Below are positions 51,649-61,736 of a stretch of 64,000 bases of DNA, piece after piece. How positions within the stretch are numbered: the stretch's first letter is position 1; the number at the start of each line of letters is the position of its first letter. The position numbers were made by a program, and so were the translations under genes. The stretch covers positions 1,302,001-1,366,000 of the forward strand of contig NZ_JAUCEN010000002.1 of NCBI RefSeq assembly GCF_030348945.1, read 5' to 3'. The notes below the pieces were generated by a model, which saw only the letters and a program-made list of their open reading frames with translations, made no database searches and had not been told where the DNA came from. The stretch is from Peribacillus sp. ACCC06369 (lineage in GTDB: Bacteria; Bacillota; Bacilli; Bacillales; DSM-1321).

Positions 51649-53298
51649 TTGAAAAGGATGATAAAAGATTCCAGATTCCAAGGATATAACATGAAGGGTT
51701 TTCAAAAGGACGTAACGGCAGGATTGGTTGTAGGTGTTGTGGCCATTCCTTTAGGATTGGCTTTTGCAATTGCTTCAGGCGTCGAACCGATATACGGATT
51801 ATATACGACCATCATCGCGGGAATCCTCATATCGATTTTGGGTGGCTCCAAGTATCAAATTGGAGGACCGACCGGAGCATTTGTACCTTTATTATTTGGT
51901 ATCGTTATGCAATATGGATATGAAAGTCTGCTAATTGCCGGGTTTTTAGCGGGGATGATATTAGTCTTGATGGGCCTTCTTAAGTTAGGGAATTTGATGA
52001 AGTTCATTCCCCGTCCTGTCATCATTGGATTTACTACAGGAATTGCGATAATAATCTTTTCTGGGCAGATTGCCAGCTTCTTTGGTATGAATGTGGAAAA
52101 ACATGAATTTTTTATAGATAACATGAAAGAACTGGTGATTAATGCAGGCACGATCAATATATATAGTGTGATTGTTGCGATCATATGTTTCATCGTCATC
52201 CTGCTGGCACCTAGACTTCTGCCGCGAGTGCCAGCTCCACTTCTGGGGCTGCTAATATCCACAATGTCTGCCTACTTTTTATTTCCCGATAAGGTGGCTA
52301 CGATTGGTTCCACTTATGGAGCGATTCCGAGAGGTTTTCCGGAATTCCAAGTGCCGGAGCTTTCAGTGGAGATCATTATCACACTCCTTCCAGTTGCTTT
52401 TACGATTGCTTTGTTGGGCGGTGTCGAGTCATTGTTATCCGCTACCGTGGCCGATAACATGGGGGGGACCAAGCATGATAGTAATAAGGAATTGGTTGCC
52501 CAAGGGATCGCGAACATCGCGACTCCATTCTTCGGTGGGATACCGGCAACAGGTGCTATTGCCAGGACAGCTACCAATATAAAAAGCGGGGCAGCCTCTC
52601 CGATGTCAGGAGTCATTCACGGAATTGTCGTTTTATTAGTCTTGCTTGTCCTTTCTCCATTTGCAGCGCATATACCTTTGGCTAGCATGGCACCCATATT
52701 GATGTTTGTTGCCTGGAATATGAGTGAAAGAAAGGAATTCGCCCATGTATTGAGAACGAAGACTGCGGATTCTGCCGTTTTGCTAGTCACCTTTCTCGTC
52801 ACTGTCTTCACTGATTTAATCATGGGAGTGGGGATTGGCTTATCGATTGCATTCATCACCTTCATTGCAAAAATGAGCCAAACGTTAAAGGTTAGGGAAA
52901 GAAGTCATGAGATTACTGAGGTTGTTCCTATTGATAATTCGGATTCAAAGATCAATGTGTATAACTTGGAAGGTCCTCTCTTCTTTGGTTCGATTGATGT
53001 CCTGGAATCATCGATATTAGCGAACTTGGATAGTAAGACGAAGGTGTTGGTATTAAGCATGCGCCGGGTAACCTATATGGACACTTCAGCAGAGGCTGCA
53101 CTATTGGCGATTGTTAATCGTATCGGAAAATATAAGGGGAAATTAATCATTTCTGGAATCCAGCAGCAACCAAAGGAATTGCTACTCAGCACCGGATTGT
53201 ATCATAAAATAGAAAAACAGCACTTTTTTAAATCGAAGGAAGATGCTCTGTATTTTGCCAAGAAGCAGCTGAAGGGTAATTCGGATAAAGTAGTCTAA
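51649..53298 (+). CDS. SulP family anion transporter with STAS domain
   Basis: 549 aa from TTG 51649 (AAGGA at 7 nt); GTG 51643 and ATG 51658 are alternatives. About 10-14 membrane helices (KDVTAGLVVGVVAIPLGLAFAIASG at the start; GGPTGAFVPLLFGIV; GGVESLLSATVADNMGG) precede a cytosolic STAS domain (about 430-540, LSMRRVTYMDTSAEAALLAI). It may carry sulfate or bicarbonate; ligand not predictable. A MerR gene follows. Confidence 0.9.
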   Translation: MKRMIKDSRFQGYNMKGFQKDVTAGLVVGVVAIPLGLAFAIASGVEPIYGLYTTIIAGILISILGGSKYQIGGPTGAFVPLLFGIVMQYGYESLLIAGFLAGMILVLMGLLKLGNLMKFIPRPVIIGFTTGIAIIIFSGQIASFFGMNVEKHEFFIDNMKELVINAGTINIYSVIVAIICFIVILLAPRLLPRVPAPLLGLLISTMSAYFLFPDKVATIGSTYGAIPRGFPEFQVPELSVEIIITLLPVAFTIALLGGVESLLSATVADNMGGTKHDSNKELVAQGIANIATPFFGGIPATGAIARTATNIKSGAASPMSGVIHGIVVLLVLLVLSPFAAHIPLASMAPILMFVAWNMSERKEFAHVLRTKTADSAVLLVTFLVTVFTDLIMGVGIGLSIAFITFIAKMSQTLKVRERSHEITEVVPIDNSDSKINVYNLEGPLFFGSIDVLESSILANLDSKTKVLVLSMRRVTYMDTSAEAALLAIVNRIGKYKGKLIISGIQQQPKELLLSTGLYHKIEKQHFFKSKEDALYFAKKQLKGNSDKVV

Positions 53299-53382
53299 TG
53301 GATTCATCCTCGAAGTCACCTTTTTGGATTGTTATGTTATAGTATCGTTAACAGTAGATTTTAAAAGAAGGTGACTGTCTGG

Positions 53383-53796
53383 ATGAATATATATCGGATT
53401 GGCCAGCTTGCTGAACTTGCGAATGTTTCGAGGAGAACCATTGACTATTACACACAATTAGGAATGCTGAACTATGAAAAAACTGGGTCAAGATATCGAT
53501 ATTACACAGAAGATGCCCTAAATCGTCTTCAAATGATTAATCGGTATAAAGAACAGAATATGCCGTTGACTGAAATCAAGGAACGGTTACAAGTTTTGTC
53601 TGAAACCACTGTTGATTCGGAGCAAGTGCTCTTGTTGGTGGACAAGATATCTACAGACCTTAAAGGACTGGAGAATGAATTGCTTGAATTAAAGCCCTTA
53701 CTGGAAAAGCTTGATGAACAGCAGTTAACATATGCTGCAAAACAGCTTTCCGTTCGGAGCAGCTCTTTATTGAGCATCATTGCCATGCTCACCTAA
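53383..53796 (+). CDS. MerR family transcriptional regulator
   Basis: 137 aa from ATG 53383 with AGAAGGTGA upstream. The N-terminal winged HTH is typical (YRIGQLAELANVSRRTIDYYTQLGML, SRYRYYTEDALNRLQMI), followed by a coiled-coil dimerisation helix. No Cys is present in the effector region, so it does not sense metals through thiols. It lies 85 nt after the SulP gene and may control it. It ends before a very long hairpin. Confidence 0.9.
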   Translation: MNIYRIGQLAELANVSRRTIDYYTQLGMLNYEKTGSRYRYYTEDALNRLQMINRYKEQNMPLTEIKERLQVLSETTVDSEQVLLLVDKISTDLKGLENELLELKPLLEKLDEQQLTYAAKQLSVRSSSLLSIIAMLT

Positions 53797-53800
53797 GATT

Positions 53801-53858
53801 TTTGCCGAGTTCAACAAAAAAAGACCTGATTGGGTCTTTTTTTTGTTGAACTCGGCAA
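53801..53858. terminator. Long terminator hairpin
   Basis: An almost perfect 26-bp stem (TTTGCCGAGTTCAAC...AAAGACC with GGGTCTTT...GTTGAACTCGGCAAA) and a 4-5-nt loop. T-tracts lie inside the stem, so it can terminate in both directions. Confidence 0.8.
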
Positions 53859-54001
53859 ACGATGCTTACTTAAGGATTGCATAAGATAGTGGCACTTGGC
53901 TAAATGGAGATTTTAATCTTTTTTCGATATAGATGAAGGATATAAGTGAACGGAAAAAGAAGAACTTAAGTATCTACGACTATATGAAGAGGTGAGAGTG
54001 A

Positions 54002-55515
54002 ATGATTGGATCAATAGTTACGACAGGTAAAGGACATCTTCAAGGCACTATGGAAAACGGTATATGCGTTTGGCGTGGAGTCAGGTATGCGAAACCGCCG
54101 ATAGATGCTCTGCGTTTCCGCTCGCCTGAGCCCGTTGATAAATGGAGCGGTGTCATGGATGCAGTGGATTTTGGTCCCATACCCCAACAGCCGATGGATC
54201 GGGCTGTAAGAACAGGAATGGCAGGAAATGAAAAAATGGATGAGGATTGCTTGTTCCTGAACATCTGGTCACCTAGAGCTGATGATAAAAAACGCCCGGT
54301 CATGGTGTGGATTCATGGTGGAGCATATATAACGGGAGCCGGATCCCTTGACATGTACAATGGACACTTATTGGCTAAGAATGGAGACGTAGTCGTAGTA
54401 AGCATCAACTATAGGCTGGGTGCACTGGGATATTTGGATTTTACCGATTTGGCAGTTGATGGGGAAATATTTGAAACCAATTTAGGTTTACGTGATCAAG
54501 TGGCGTCTCTGAAGTGGATTAAAGAGAATATAGAAGCTTTTGGCGGCAACCCTGAAAATGTTACGATATTTGGTGAATCAGCTGGAGGGAATGCCGTAAC
54601 GACTTTACTTACCGTTCCTTCAGCGAGAGGTCTATTTAAACAAGCTATTGCAGAAAGTCCCGCTCCGACATCTGTTTACGGAAAAGGATTTGCGCGCCAT
54701 TTCAGTGAAAGGTTCCTTGAGATCTTGGGCATTGAAAAGAATGAAATCCATCGGTTAAAAACACTTCCAGTTCAAGAGATTGTCGCGGCATCCTACCAAC
54801 TCTTACAGGAAAACTCGCAAGACAAGCCGGGTTCCCTATCATTTGGACCTGTCGTGATGGTGACTTCCTGCCTGATTATCCACTAGATTCGATTCGATCA
54901 GGAAAAGTAAAGGGAATATCCTTGCTTATAGGAACAAATAGGGACGAAGCTACATTATTCGACCAGATGGATTCCCCGTTAATCCCGACAAATGAAGAGA
55001 TGATACATAAAATGTTTGAAAATACTGATCCAGAGGCGAAAGAGCGAATTACGAATGCTTATTTGAACTACCCGAAAAAGGAAGCTATGCTAGGCATTGG
55101 CCGGGATGTGACTTTCCATATTCCTTCGGTTTGGTATGCGGAGGCATACAGTCGCATCGAAAAAACATGGATGTACCGTTTTGATTATAAAACGGCGGCA
55201 ATGCGCATAAGTAAATTAGGGGCGACCCATGGTATTGAAATTCCTTTTGCCTTCCAGACTTTCGACTCGGCATTGGGCAAACGGATTACTTCATATGGTT
55301 CCAGGCCAGCTGCACTAAAGGTTTCCCAAAGGATACAGGGCCATTGGGTCAACTTTGCGAAACATGGAAACCCCAATCCCCCGGAAGGCGAAATCTGGCC
55401 GAAATATGATGAAACCAATCACTACACAATGATTTTTGATAAAAAGGATTATATTGAAAAAGATCCTAACAGAATGATAAGGTTGGCATGGGAAGGGGTA
55501 GGGATTTACAAGTGA
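54002..55515 (+). pseudogene. Type-B carboxylesterase (PnbA-like), split by a frameshift
   Basis: Two frames, 54002-54886 and 54887-55515, together give a full-length (~505 aa) carboxylesterase. The first has the start GKGHLQGTMENGICVWRGVRYA, oxyanion segment VWIHGGAY, and the nucleophile FGESAGGNAV (Ser about 195). The second holds TNRDEATLFD and the catalytic-His region ATHGIEIPFAF. The reading frame breaks near 54850, where GGACCTGTCGTGATGG lacks one base relative to the frame needed to read RDGDFLPDYPLDSI. A single-base loss explains it (mutation or sequencing error). GAGGTGAG precedes the ATG. Confidence 0.85.
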
Positions 55516-55551
55516 AATATAGTGGACTCGGAAGAAAGCGAGGGGAATTTT

Positions 55552-56820
55552 ATGTCAATGAAAGAGGATGCGAAAACTTTGGATCAGGTAGATCCATTAG
55601 TTCCTTACCGAGAGGAGTTCTACTTGAATCCCGGGATGATTTATATGGATGGAAACTCATTGGGACTTTTATCGAAGCGGGCTGAGAAAAGTTTAATGAA
55701 TTCATTGGAAGATTGGAAAAGGTATGGAATTGATGGGTGGACGAAGGGTGCAGAGCCTTGGTTTTACTATTCTGAGAGATTGGGTGAATTGAGTGCCCAA
55801 TTGGTTGGGGCAGCAGTGGATGAAGTGATAATGGGAGGGTCAACTACAGCTAATCTGCATCAGCTTGCGGCGACCTTTTTTGAACCGATAGCTGGCAGGA
55901 ATAAGATTTTGGCGGATGACCTAACCTTTCCCAGTGATATCTATGCACTTCAAAGCCAGCTCCAATTGCATGGGCTGGACCCTTCGTCACATTTAGTCCA
56001 GGTGAAAAGCCGAGATGGTAAATTCCTTGAAGAAGATGACATCATTGCAGAGATGAAAGAGGAAATAGGGTTGATTGTACTTCCGACGGTCTTATATCGA
56101 AGCGGACAGATCCTTGAAATGGAGAGGTTAACAAAAGAAGCGCATGCGCGTGGAATCATGATAGGATTCGATGCCTGTCATTCCGTGGGTGCCATTCCGC
56201 ATTGGTTTGACAAGTGGGAAGTGGATTTCGCTTTTTGGTGTAATTATAAGCATTTGAATGGCGGGCCAGGTTGTGTAGCGGGGTTATATGTGAACCGTAA
56301 GCATTTTGACAGGAAGCCCGGGTTGGCGGGATGGTTTGGCTCGCGGAAGGATAAGCAGTTCGATATGGAACATTCCTTCACTCAGGCAAATTCAGCAGGT
56401 GCCTTTCAGATTGGAACTCCCCATATTTTAAGCATGGCTCCTCTTTTAGGCTCGCTAGAAATGTTTGCGGAAGCGGGAATCGAACAAGTCCGGAATAAAT
56501 CTTTGAGGATGACTCAATATCTTATGGATTTAATCGAATCGGAATTGGCGGGATTTGGATTTGAAATTGGCAGCCCAAGGGATGAATCAAAAAGGGGCGG
56601 TCATATCATCATTGAACATCAAGAAGCTGCAAGAATATGTAAAGCATTGAAACATGAGGCTATCATACCCGATTATCGTGAACCGAATATGATTCGTTTA
56701 GCACCTGTTGCTCTTTATACCACTTTTCAGGAAGTTTATGAAACGGTACAGGTCCTCAAAAAGATCATGGACGGCAGGTTATATGAAAACTATGAAAATA
56801 AAAGGGGAATCATTGCCTAG
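55552..56820 (+). CDS. kynU: Kynureninase
   Basis: 422 aa from ATG 55552 (GAGGGGAA at 6 nt). PLP-dependent fold type [48 protein letters not shown] (Asp for the pyridine N), and the lysine motif [20 protein letters not shown]. It splits kynurenine to anthranilate and alanine. It starts the intact part of a Trp catabolic operon with an amino acid permease, kynA and a broken kynB. Confidence 0.95.
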   Translation: MSMKEDAKTLDQVDPLVPYREEFYLNPGMIYMDGNSLGLLSKRAEKSLMNSLEDWKRYGIDGWTKGAEPWFYYSERLGELSAQLVGAAVDEVIMGGSTTANLHQLAATFFEPIAGRNKILADDLTFPSDIYALQSQLQLHGLDPSSHLVQVKSRDGKFLEEDDIIAEMKEEIGLIVLPTVLYRSGQILEMERLTKEAHARGIMIGFDACHSVGAIPHWFDKWEVDFAFWCNYKHLNGGPGCVAGLYVNRKHFDRKPGLAGWFGSRKDKQFDMEHSFTQANSAGAFQIGTPHILSMAPLLGSLEMFAEAGIEQVRNKSLRMTQYLMDLIESELAGFGFEIGSPRDESKRGGHIIIEHQEAARICKALKHEAIIPDYREPNMIRLAPVALYTTFQEVYETVQVLKKIMDGRLYENYENKRGIIA

Positions 56821-56834
56821 AATGGGAGCACCAA

Positions 56835-58184
56835 ATGGAGAAAAATAAGCTGCATCGTGAATTATCATCGAATCAAATTACAATGATTGCCATGGGTTGT
56901 GCAATCGGCACAGGATTATTTTTGGGCAGTGGCCTTGCGATTTCAACGGCAGGTCCAAGTGTACTGATCAGCTATGCAATAGGTGCATTCATTGTCCTTC
57001 TCCTGATGGGATGTTTGGCGGAAATGACTGTAGCCCATCCAACATCAGGGTCCTTTGGAACCATTGCTGAAAAATATATAAGTCCATTTGCGGGTTTTGT
57101 TGTGAGGTATTCATATTGGATAGCGAATGTCCTTGCCATTGGTGTCGAAGTGAGTGCAATCTCGGTATATATGAAATATTGGTTCCCGGATGTACCTGGA
57201 AGCGTTTGGATCTTCCTTTTTGCTGCCTTGCTAATCTATGTAAATGCGACAAGTGTCAATACATTCGGGAATTTTGAGTATATATTTTCAATGATCAAAA
57301 TTAGCGCCATTGTCATTTTCATTCTTTTGGGTGCCTATGTGGTGATTGGCGCCGAACCTTCAAGCGGGATCGGTGCAGAGAACTATGCCAATGATGGAGG
57401 TTTTATGCCTTTCGGGTTTTGGGGGCTTTGGGTCGCTATATTTATTTCTCTCTTCAGCTTTTTAGGAACTGAGTTGATTGCGGTGACGGCGGGAGAAGCA
57501 AAAGACCCTGATATTGCCGTCCCTAAAGCGTTGAAGGCAACTGTCTTCAGACTTGCCACTTTTTATGTACTGACAATCGGAATCATGTTAATGATCGTTC
57601 CCTGGCAATCCGCTGGTATTGAGAAAAGCCCATTTGTTAGGGTAATGGAAATCCTGAATATCCCTGGAGCATCGGGGATAATGAATTTCATTATTTTAAC
57701 AGCTGCTTTATCTGCAATGAATAGCCAATTATATGCCTCCACCAGAATGATATTTTCATTATCCGAGCAAAAGCAGGCTCCATCCCTGTTTCAAAAAGTG
57801 AGCCGGAAAGGAGTCCCGATAAGAGCCCTTCTCATATCCACTTTGGGCATATTTCTTGCTGCAGGAGTAAAGGTCCTGCTTCCGGATACCTCATATGCAT
57901 TCATGATGGGGATATCGATGTTCGGAGCCATTTTAACCTGGTTCATGGTGTTCATCTCCCATTTATATTTCAGAAAGGGGTGGGAGAGATCAGGGGGGCG
58001 TAAATTACCGGTCAAAATGTATGGCTTTCCGTATTTAACGATTCTTGGTGCATTACTCTTGTTTGCTTTAACGGTATCTACTTGGTTCACTGGCCCGTTT
58101 AAAATCGTTCTCCAGTTCGGTGTTCCTTGGCTGGTCTTCCTTTGCATCGTTTATTTTTTAATGTCGAAAATCAAAAGAACGTAA
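56835..58184 (+). CDS. APC family amino acid permease (probable tryptophan/kynurenine uptake)
   Basis: 449 aa, 12 predicted helices. The start [27 protein letters not shown] and [16 protein letters not shown] are typical of the AAT branch of APC transporters. It imports an amino acid by cation symport. It lies between kynU and kynA with gaps of 14 and 17 nt, so tryptophan or kynurenine is the likely cargo by context only. Confidence 0.88.
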   Translation: MEKNKLHRELSSNQITMIAMGCAIGTGLFLGSGLAISTAGPSVLISYAIGAFIVLLLMGCLAEMTVAHPTSGSFGTIAEKYISPFAGFVVRYSYWIANVLAIGVEVSAISVYMKYWFPDVPGSVWIFLFAALLIYVNATSVNTFGNFEYIFSMIKISAIVIFILLGAYVVIGAEPSSGIGAENYANDGGFMPFGFWGLWVAIFISLFSFLGTELIAVTAGEAKDPDIAVPKALKATVFRLATFYVLTIGIMLMIVPWQSAGIEKSPFVRVMEILNIPGASGIMNFIILTAALSAMNSQLYASTRMIFSLSEQKQAPSLFQKVSRKGVPIRALLISTLGIFLAAGVKVLLPDTSYAFMMGISMFGAILTWFMVFISHLYFRKGWERSGGRKLPVKMYGFPYLTILGALLLFALTVSTWFTGPFKIVLQFGVPWLVFLCIVYFLMSKIKRT

Positions 58185-58201
58185 AGGGAAAGAGGGATGG
58201 T

Positions 58202-59047
58202 ATGGATAATGGACCAAAGGATAAACATCGTTTGGAAGAAGGGATGGTAACTGATTTTGAGAAGGATATGTCCTATGGGGACTACCTGCATTTAAATCAA
58301 ATTTTATCAAGTCAGCACCGGCTTTCCGGACATCACGATGAAATGCTGTTCATCATCATTCACCAAACCAGTGAATTATGGATGAAATTGATCCTCCATG
58401 AATTGACTGCAGCAACGGAACATATTGAGGCAGGGCACTTGGAGCCTTCCTTTAAGATGCTATCCAGAGTGGCTAGAATCCAACAGCAACTTGTTCAATC
58501 CTGGAATGTGCTTTCGACCTTAACTCCATCTGATTATATGGAATTCCGGGATAAACTAGGAAACTCTTCCGGATTTCAATCATTTCAGAACAGGTTGATA
58601 GAATTTGCATTGGGTCAAAAGAATTCGCAAATATTGGCGGTTTTCCGTCATCAGCCTGAGCTGTATGAGTCGATGATGGCTGCTTTGAATAAACCTAGTA
58701 TTTATGATGCGGCGATTGGGGCTTTGGCTGCAAAAGGACTTCCCGTTGATGAATCAGTCTTGAACAGGGATTGGTCTGAAACCTATCGGGCAAATGCCAG
58801 TGTCGAAAGCGCGTGGCTGAAAGTTTACCGTGATGTGCATAAATACTGGGATTTGTATGAGTTGGCCGAAAAACTCGTTGATATTGGAAGTCAGCAACAA
58901 TTCTGGAGATTCAATCATATGAGCACTGTCGAGCGGATCATCGGTAATAAGATGGGAACGGGCGGATCATCCGGTGTAAGTTATCTGAAGAAAGTGGTCG
59001 AACAGCCATTTTTTCCTGAGCTTTGGACTTTAAGGACCAAACTGTAA
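58202..59047 (+). CDS. kynA: Tryptophan 2,3-dioxygenase
   Basis: 281 aa from ATG 58202 (AAAGAGGGATGG). Heme enzyme of the TDO family: [35 protein letters not shown] with the substrate-pocket His, [21 protein letters not shown], and the heme-ligand region [26 protein letters not shown]. It opens the indole ring of Trp to N-formylkynurenine, the substrate of KynB encoded next. Confidence 0.95.
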   Translation: MDNGPKDKHRLEEGMVTDFEKDMSYGDYLHLNQILSSQHRLSGHHDEMLFIIIHQTSELWMKLILHELTAATEHIEAGHLEPSFKMLSRVARIQQQLVQSWNVLSTLTPSDYMEFRDKLGNSSGFQSFQNRLIEFALGQKNSQILAVFRHQPELYESMMAALNKPSIYDAAIGALAAKGLPVDESVLNRDWSETYRANASVESAWLKVYRDVHKYWDLYELAEKLVDIGSQQQFWRFNHMSTVERIIGNKMGTGGSSGVSYLKKVVEQPFFPELWTLRTKL

Positions 59048-59072
59048 GCTTTGACTGGAGGGGAAATTATAG

Positions 59073-59698
59073 TTGAATCCATGGTTAGATATTTCTCAGC
59101 GCCTGAATGAAAGTACGCCATATTGGCCAGGAGATGCACAATATTCATATCGGCTTAATTCATCAATAGCGGAGGGTGCATCCGTGAATGTAGGGGAAAT
59201 TCGGATGAGTACCCATTTAGGAACCCATATTGATGCGCCCTTTCATTTTGATGGACAGGGAAAAAAAACATCGAACTTGATATCGATTTATATATTGGAA
59301 CTGCACTTGTAGTAAAGGTGGGTGCAGCTGAAAGTATTGGCATCAAAGATTTTGAAGGCGTTGAATTGACAGGAGTCCGAAGGTTGTTGCTGGGTACTGG
59401 ACAATGGAAGGACCACAGCCGTTTTCCTGAATGGATTCCAGCGGTTGAACCAGGTTTAGCACCCTTCCTTGCAAATAAAGGAGTGAGGCTGCTTGGGATT
59501 GATTTACCTTCCGTTGACTTTCTCGACAGCAAAGAATTGCCTGCACATCATGCGCTGTCTGGCTGTGGGATTCATATCCTGGAAGGGCTGGTCCTTGACG
59601 GACTTGAGCCTGGGCTATACGATTTGGCTGCATTACCGCTTGCATTAGAAGCAGGGGATGGGAGTCCGGTCAGGGCCGTGGTGAAAAAGAAAGGCTGA
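59073..59698 (+). pseudogene. kynB: Kynurenine formamidase, frameshifted in an A8 run
   Basis: Start TTG 59073 behind GGAGGGG. The first frame reads PWLDISQRLNESTPYWPGD, then the metal motif STHLGTHIDAPFHF, and runs off at 59312. The second frame resumes with IELDIDLYIGTALVVKVGA and continues through LLGIDLPSVDFLDSKELPAHHAL to 59698. The break lies in an eight-A run (59261-59268); nine A would give an intact ~208-aa KynB. It may be a real mutation, a sequencing error, or a site of polymerase slippage that restores some product. Confidence 0.88.
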
Positions 59699-59714
59699 TG
59701 AGGGGGATATAAGG

Positions 59715-60368
59715 ATGGGCAAAATTGGAGTTTATGGATCTTCCTTCGATCCAGTCACCAATGTGCATTTATGGACAGCATCCACCATTGCGCATCGTGC
59801 TAAGCTAGACAAGGTGATTTTTTTGCCTTGTGCCAATGGCCGCATCGATAAACAGATGAAAACGAGCAATGGACACCGTTGGAAAATGCTTGGTCTGGCA
59901 ATAGGGGGCAACCCGTTATTCGAAGTTAGTGATTATGAAATTAATGAACGTGCTGGAACGAGTAAACAATATACTTGGTATACGATGGAATATTTTAAAT
60001 CAAGATATCCTATGGATGAAGTTTATTTCATAATGGGTGCGGATTTACTTGAAGATATTGATAATCAGGAGTTACCGATCCACTTACGATGGAAATTCAG
60101 GGAAAAGTTGATTGCCAATCATAAATTCATCGTCATGGCACGGGATGGGATCGATATGTTGAAAATCATATCCAAAAGTCCATTGCTAAGGAATTATGAT
60201 GATGGCAATACATTTCACCTTATAGATAAAGGTCTTTCCATGGAAATCAGTTCTACATATATAAGGGATGAATTCGCGATGGGTGGGGAACCAAGATATT
60301 TACTGCCTGATCAGTGCTATCAGTATATTGTGGACAATAAGCTGTATCAAAAAGGATCAAATTCTTAA
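59715..60368 (+). CDS. NadD-like nicotinate-nucleotide adenylyltransferase paralogue
   Basis: 217 aa. Nucleotidyltransferase fold: GVYGSSFDPVTNVHLW (HxGH-type motif with Thr in place of the first His) and ISSTYIRDEFAMG (the ISSTxIR motif). VYFIMGADLLEDI matches the NadD core. NadD would adenylylate nicotinate mononucleotide in NAD synthesis, but this divergent copy closes a kynurenine operon that makes anthranilate, so its substrate is open. AGGGGGATATAAGG precedes the ATG, 16 nt after kynB. Confidence 0.82.
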   Translation: MGKIGVYGSSFDPVTNVHLWTASTIAHRAKLDKVIFLPCANGRIDKQMKTSNGHRWKMLGLAIGGNPLFEVSDYEINERAGTSKQYTWYTMEYFKSRYPMDEVYFIMGADLLEDIDNQELPIHLRWKFREKLIANHKFIVMARDGIDMLKIISKSPLLRNYDDGNTFHLIDKGLSMEISSTYIRDEFAMGGEPRYLLPDQCYQYIVDNKLYQKGSNS

Positions 60369-60375
60369 GTGTCGG

Positions 60376-60412
60376 GCTCGATCTCTCCGTGGATCGAGCT
60401 CTTTCGTATGGA
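60376..60412 (+). terminator. Terminator of the kynurenine operon
   Basis: GCTCGATC / GATCGAGC stem with an 8-nt loop, then TCTTTCGT. The T-tract is poor, so termination may be partial. Confidence 0.6.
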
Positions 60413-60479
60413 AAATTCATTCACCTTCGATACGTGAATGAGTTTAAATAAAAGGACATGTTTATTAATGAAAACGTAG

Positions 60480-60509
60480 TTGACAACTTGGTATACTATG
60501 CTTTATGTT
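60480..60509 (+). promoter_or_regulatory. SigA-type promoter of the sulfate transport operon
   Basis: TTGACA with TATGTT about 18 nt downstream. It leaves a leader of about 115 nt before sbp. Confidence 0.5.
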
Positions 60510-60550
60510 AATGATACATAAATTCAGAATATTTGCTGATCAGAGAACTG

Positions 60551-60607
60551 AAGGCATACTATCTCCTTGGAAAAAAAATTAAAAGGGAAGTAGTGTGCTT
60601 TTTTTGT
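60551..60607 (+). promoter_or_regulatory. Terminator-like hairpin in the sbp leader (candidate attenuator)
   Basis: AAGGCATACTATCTCCTT pairs imperfectly with AAGGGAAGTAGTGTGCTT (several G-T pairs) and is followed by seven T. It ends 24 nt before the sbp start, so it would stop transcription before the gene unless prevented. A short TTCAG/CTGAA pairing upstream (60522-60551) could be the competing arm. No SAM-I, T-box or other known riboswitch core was recognised. Confidence 0.5.
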
Positions 60608-60630
60608 TGCAAAAAAACAGGGGGAATTCC

Positions 60631-61668
60631 ATGAAAAAGTTGATGAAATTGACAAGTTTGATATTAGCCTTCGGTGTACTTGCAGGATGTAACTCGGAAA
60701 AAACGGAAGGGGACGGGACATCAAAGTCAAAGACACTTGAGCTATTGAATGTGTCATACGATCCGACACGCGAATTGTACCAGGAATTCAATGAAGCGTT
60801 TGTGAAGCACTGGAAAGAAGAATCGGGTCAGGATGTAACGATTCAACAATCCCATGGCGGATCTGGTAAACAGGGTAGGGCTGTCATTGATGGATTGGAA
60901 GCGGATGTCGTTACATTGGCATTGGCCTATGATATTGATGCCATTTATGAAGCTAGTAACCTATTAGCGGGGGATTGGCAGAAACGTCTGCCGGAAAACT
61001 CGACACCTTACACCTCAACCATTGTGTTTTTGGTAAAAAAGGATAACCCTAAAGGTATTAAAGATTGGGATGATTTAACCAAAAAGGATGTTTCCGTAAT
61101 TACACCAAATCCAAAGACAAGCGGAGGGGCAAGGTGGAATTACCTGGCAGCTTGGGCTTATGCAGAGAAGAATTTCGATAATGACGAAACAAAAGTAAAG
61201 GATTTCATGAAAAAACTTTATCAGAATGTTGAAGTCCTGGATTCAGGGGCACGTGGTGCAACCACCACTTTTGTAGAAAGGGGAATTGGTGACGTACTTA
61301 TCGCTTGGGAGAATGAAGCCTATTTAACACTTGAAGAATTCGGTGATGACAAATATGAAATCGTCAATCCTTCGATCAGTATATTAGCAGAGCCACCGGT
61401 AGCTGTTGTCGACGAAGTGGTAGAGAAAAAAGGAACCAAGGAAGTGGCTGAAGCCTACCTGGAATACCTATATACGGATGCAGGTCAGGAAATTGCCGCG
61501 AAAAACTTCTATCGTCCAAGGGATGAGAAGCATCTCGCTGAATATGAAGACCAATTTGCAAATATAGATATGGTGACTGTCGATGATACGTTTGGCGGGT
61601 GGAAAAAAGCCCAGGAAACACATTTCAATGACGGTGGTACATTTGACGAAATTTATCAACCGCAATAA
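60631..61668 (+). CDS. sbp: Sulfate-binding lipoprotein of ABC importer
   Basis: 345 aa from ATG 60631 (GGGGGGAATTCC upstream). Lipobox LAGC (Cys about 19). The mature part is a typical Sbp: [73 protein letters not shown]. It binds sulfate (or thiosulfate) outside the membrane for CysT/CysW. First gene of a four-gene operon. CysB-independent control by the leader hairpin is likely from its position. Confidence 0.95.
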   Translation: MKKLMKLTSLILAFGVLAGCNSEKTEGDGTSKSKTLELLNVSYDPTRELYQEFNEAFVKHWKEESGQDVTIQQSHGGSGKQGRAVIDGLEADVVTLALAYDIDAIYEASNLLAGDWQKRLPENSTPYTSTIVFLVKKDNPKGIKDWDDLTKKDVSVITPNPKTSGGARWNYLAAWAYAEKNFDNDETKVKDFMKKLYQNVEVLDSGARGATTTFVERGIGDVLIAWENEAYLTLEEFGDDKYEIVNPSISILAEPPVAVVDEVVEKKGTKEVAEAYLEYLYTDAGQEIAAKNFYRPRDEKHLAEYEDQFANIDMVTVDDTFGGWKKAQETHFNDGGTFDEIYQPQ

Positions 61669-61676
61669 GCATGGGG

Positions 61677-61704
61677 GAGAAGATGGATATTCACATCTTC
61701 TCTT
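61677..61704 (+). other. Intergenic hairpin between sbp and cysT
   Basis: Perfect 9-bp stem GAGAAGATG / CATCTTCTC with an 8-nt loop and TTTC. It covers the in-frame ATGs at 61671 and 61683, which supports the later cysT start and suggests partial termination or mRNA protection after sbp. Confidence 0.55.
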
Positions 61705-61736
61705 TCATAAATCAGAAAAAGAGCTGGGGCGAAGCG

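Noticed and set aside
60510..60630. SAM-I riboswitch or T-box before sbp
   Set aside because: Neither the SAM-I core nor the T-box AGGGTGG element is present; only a terminator-like hairpin can be supported.
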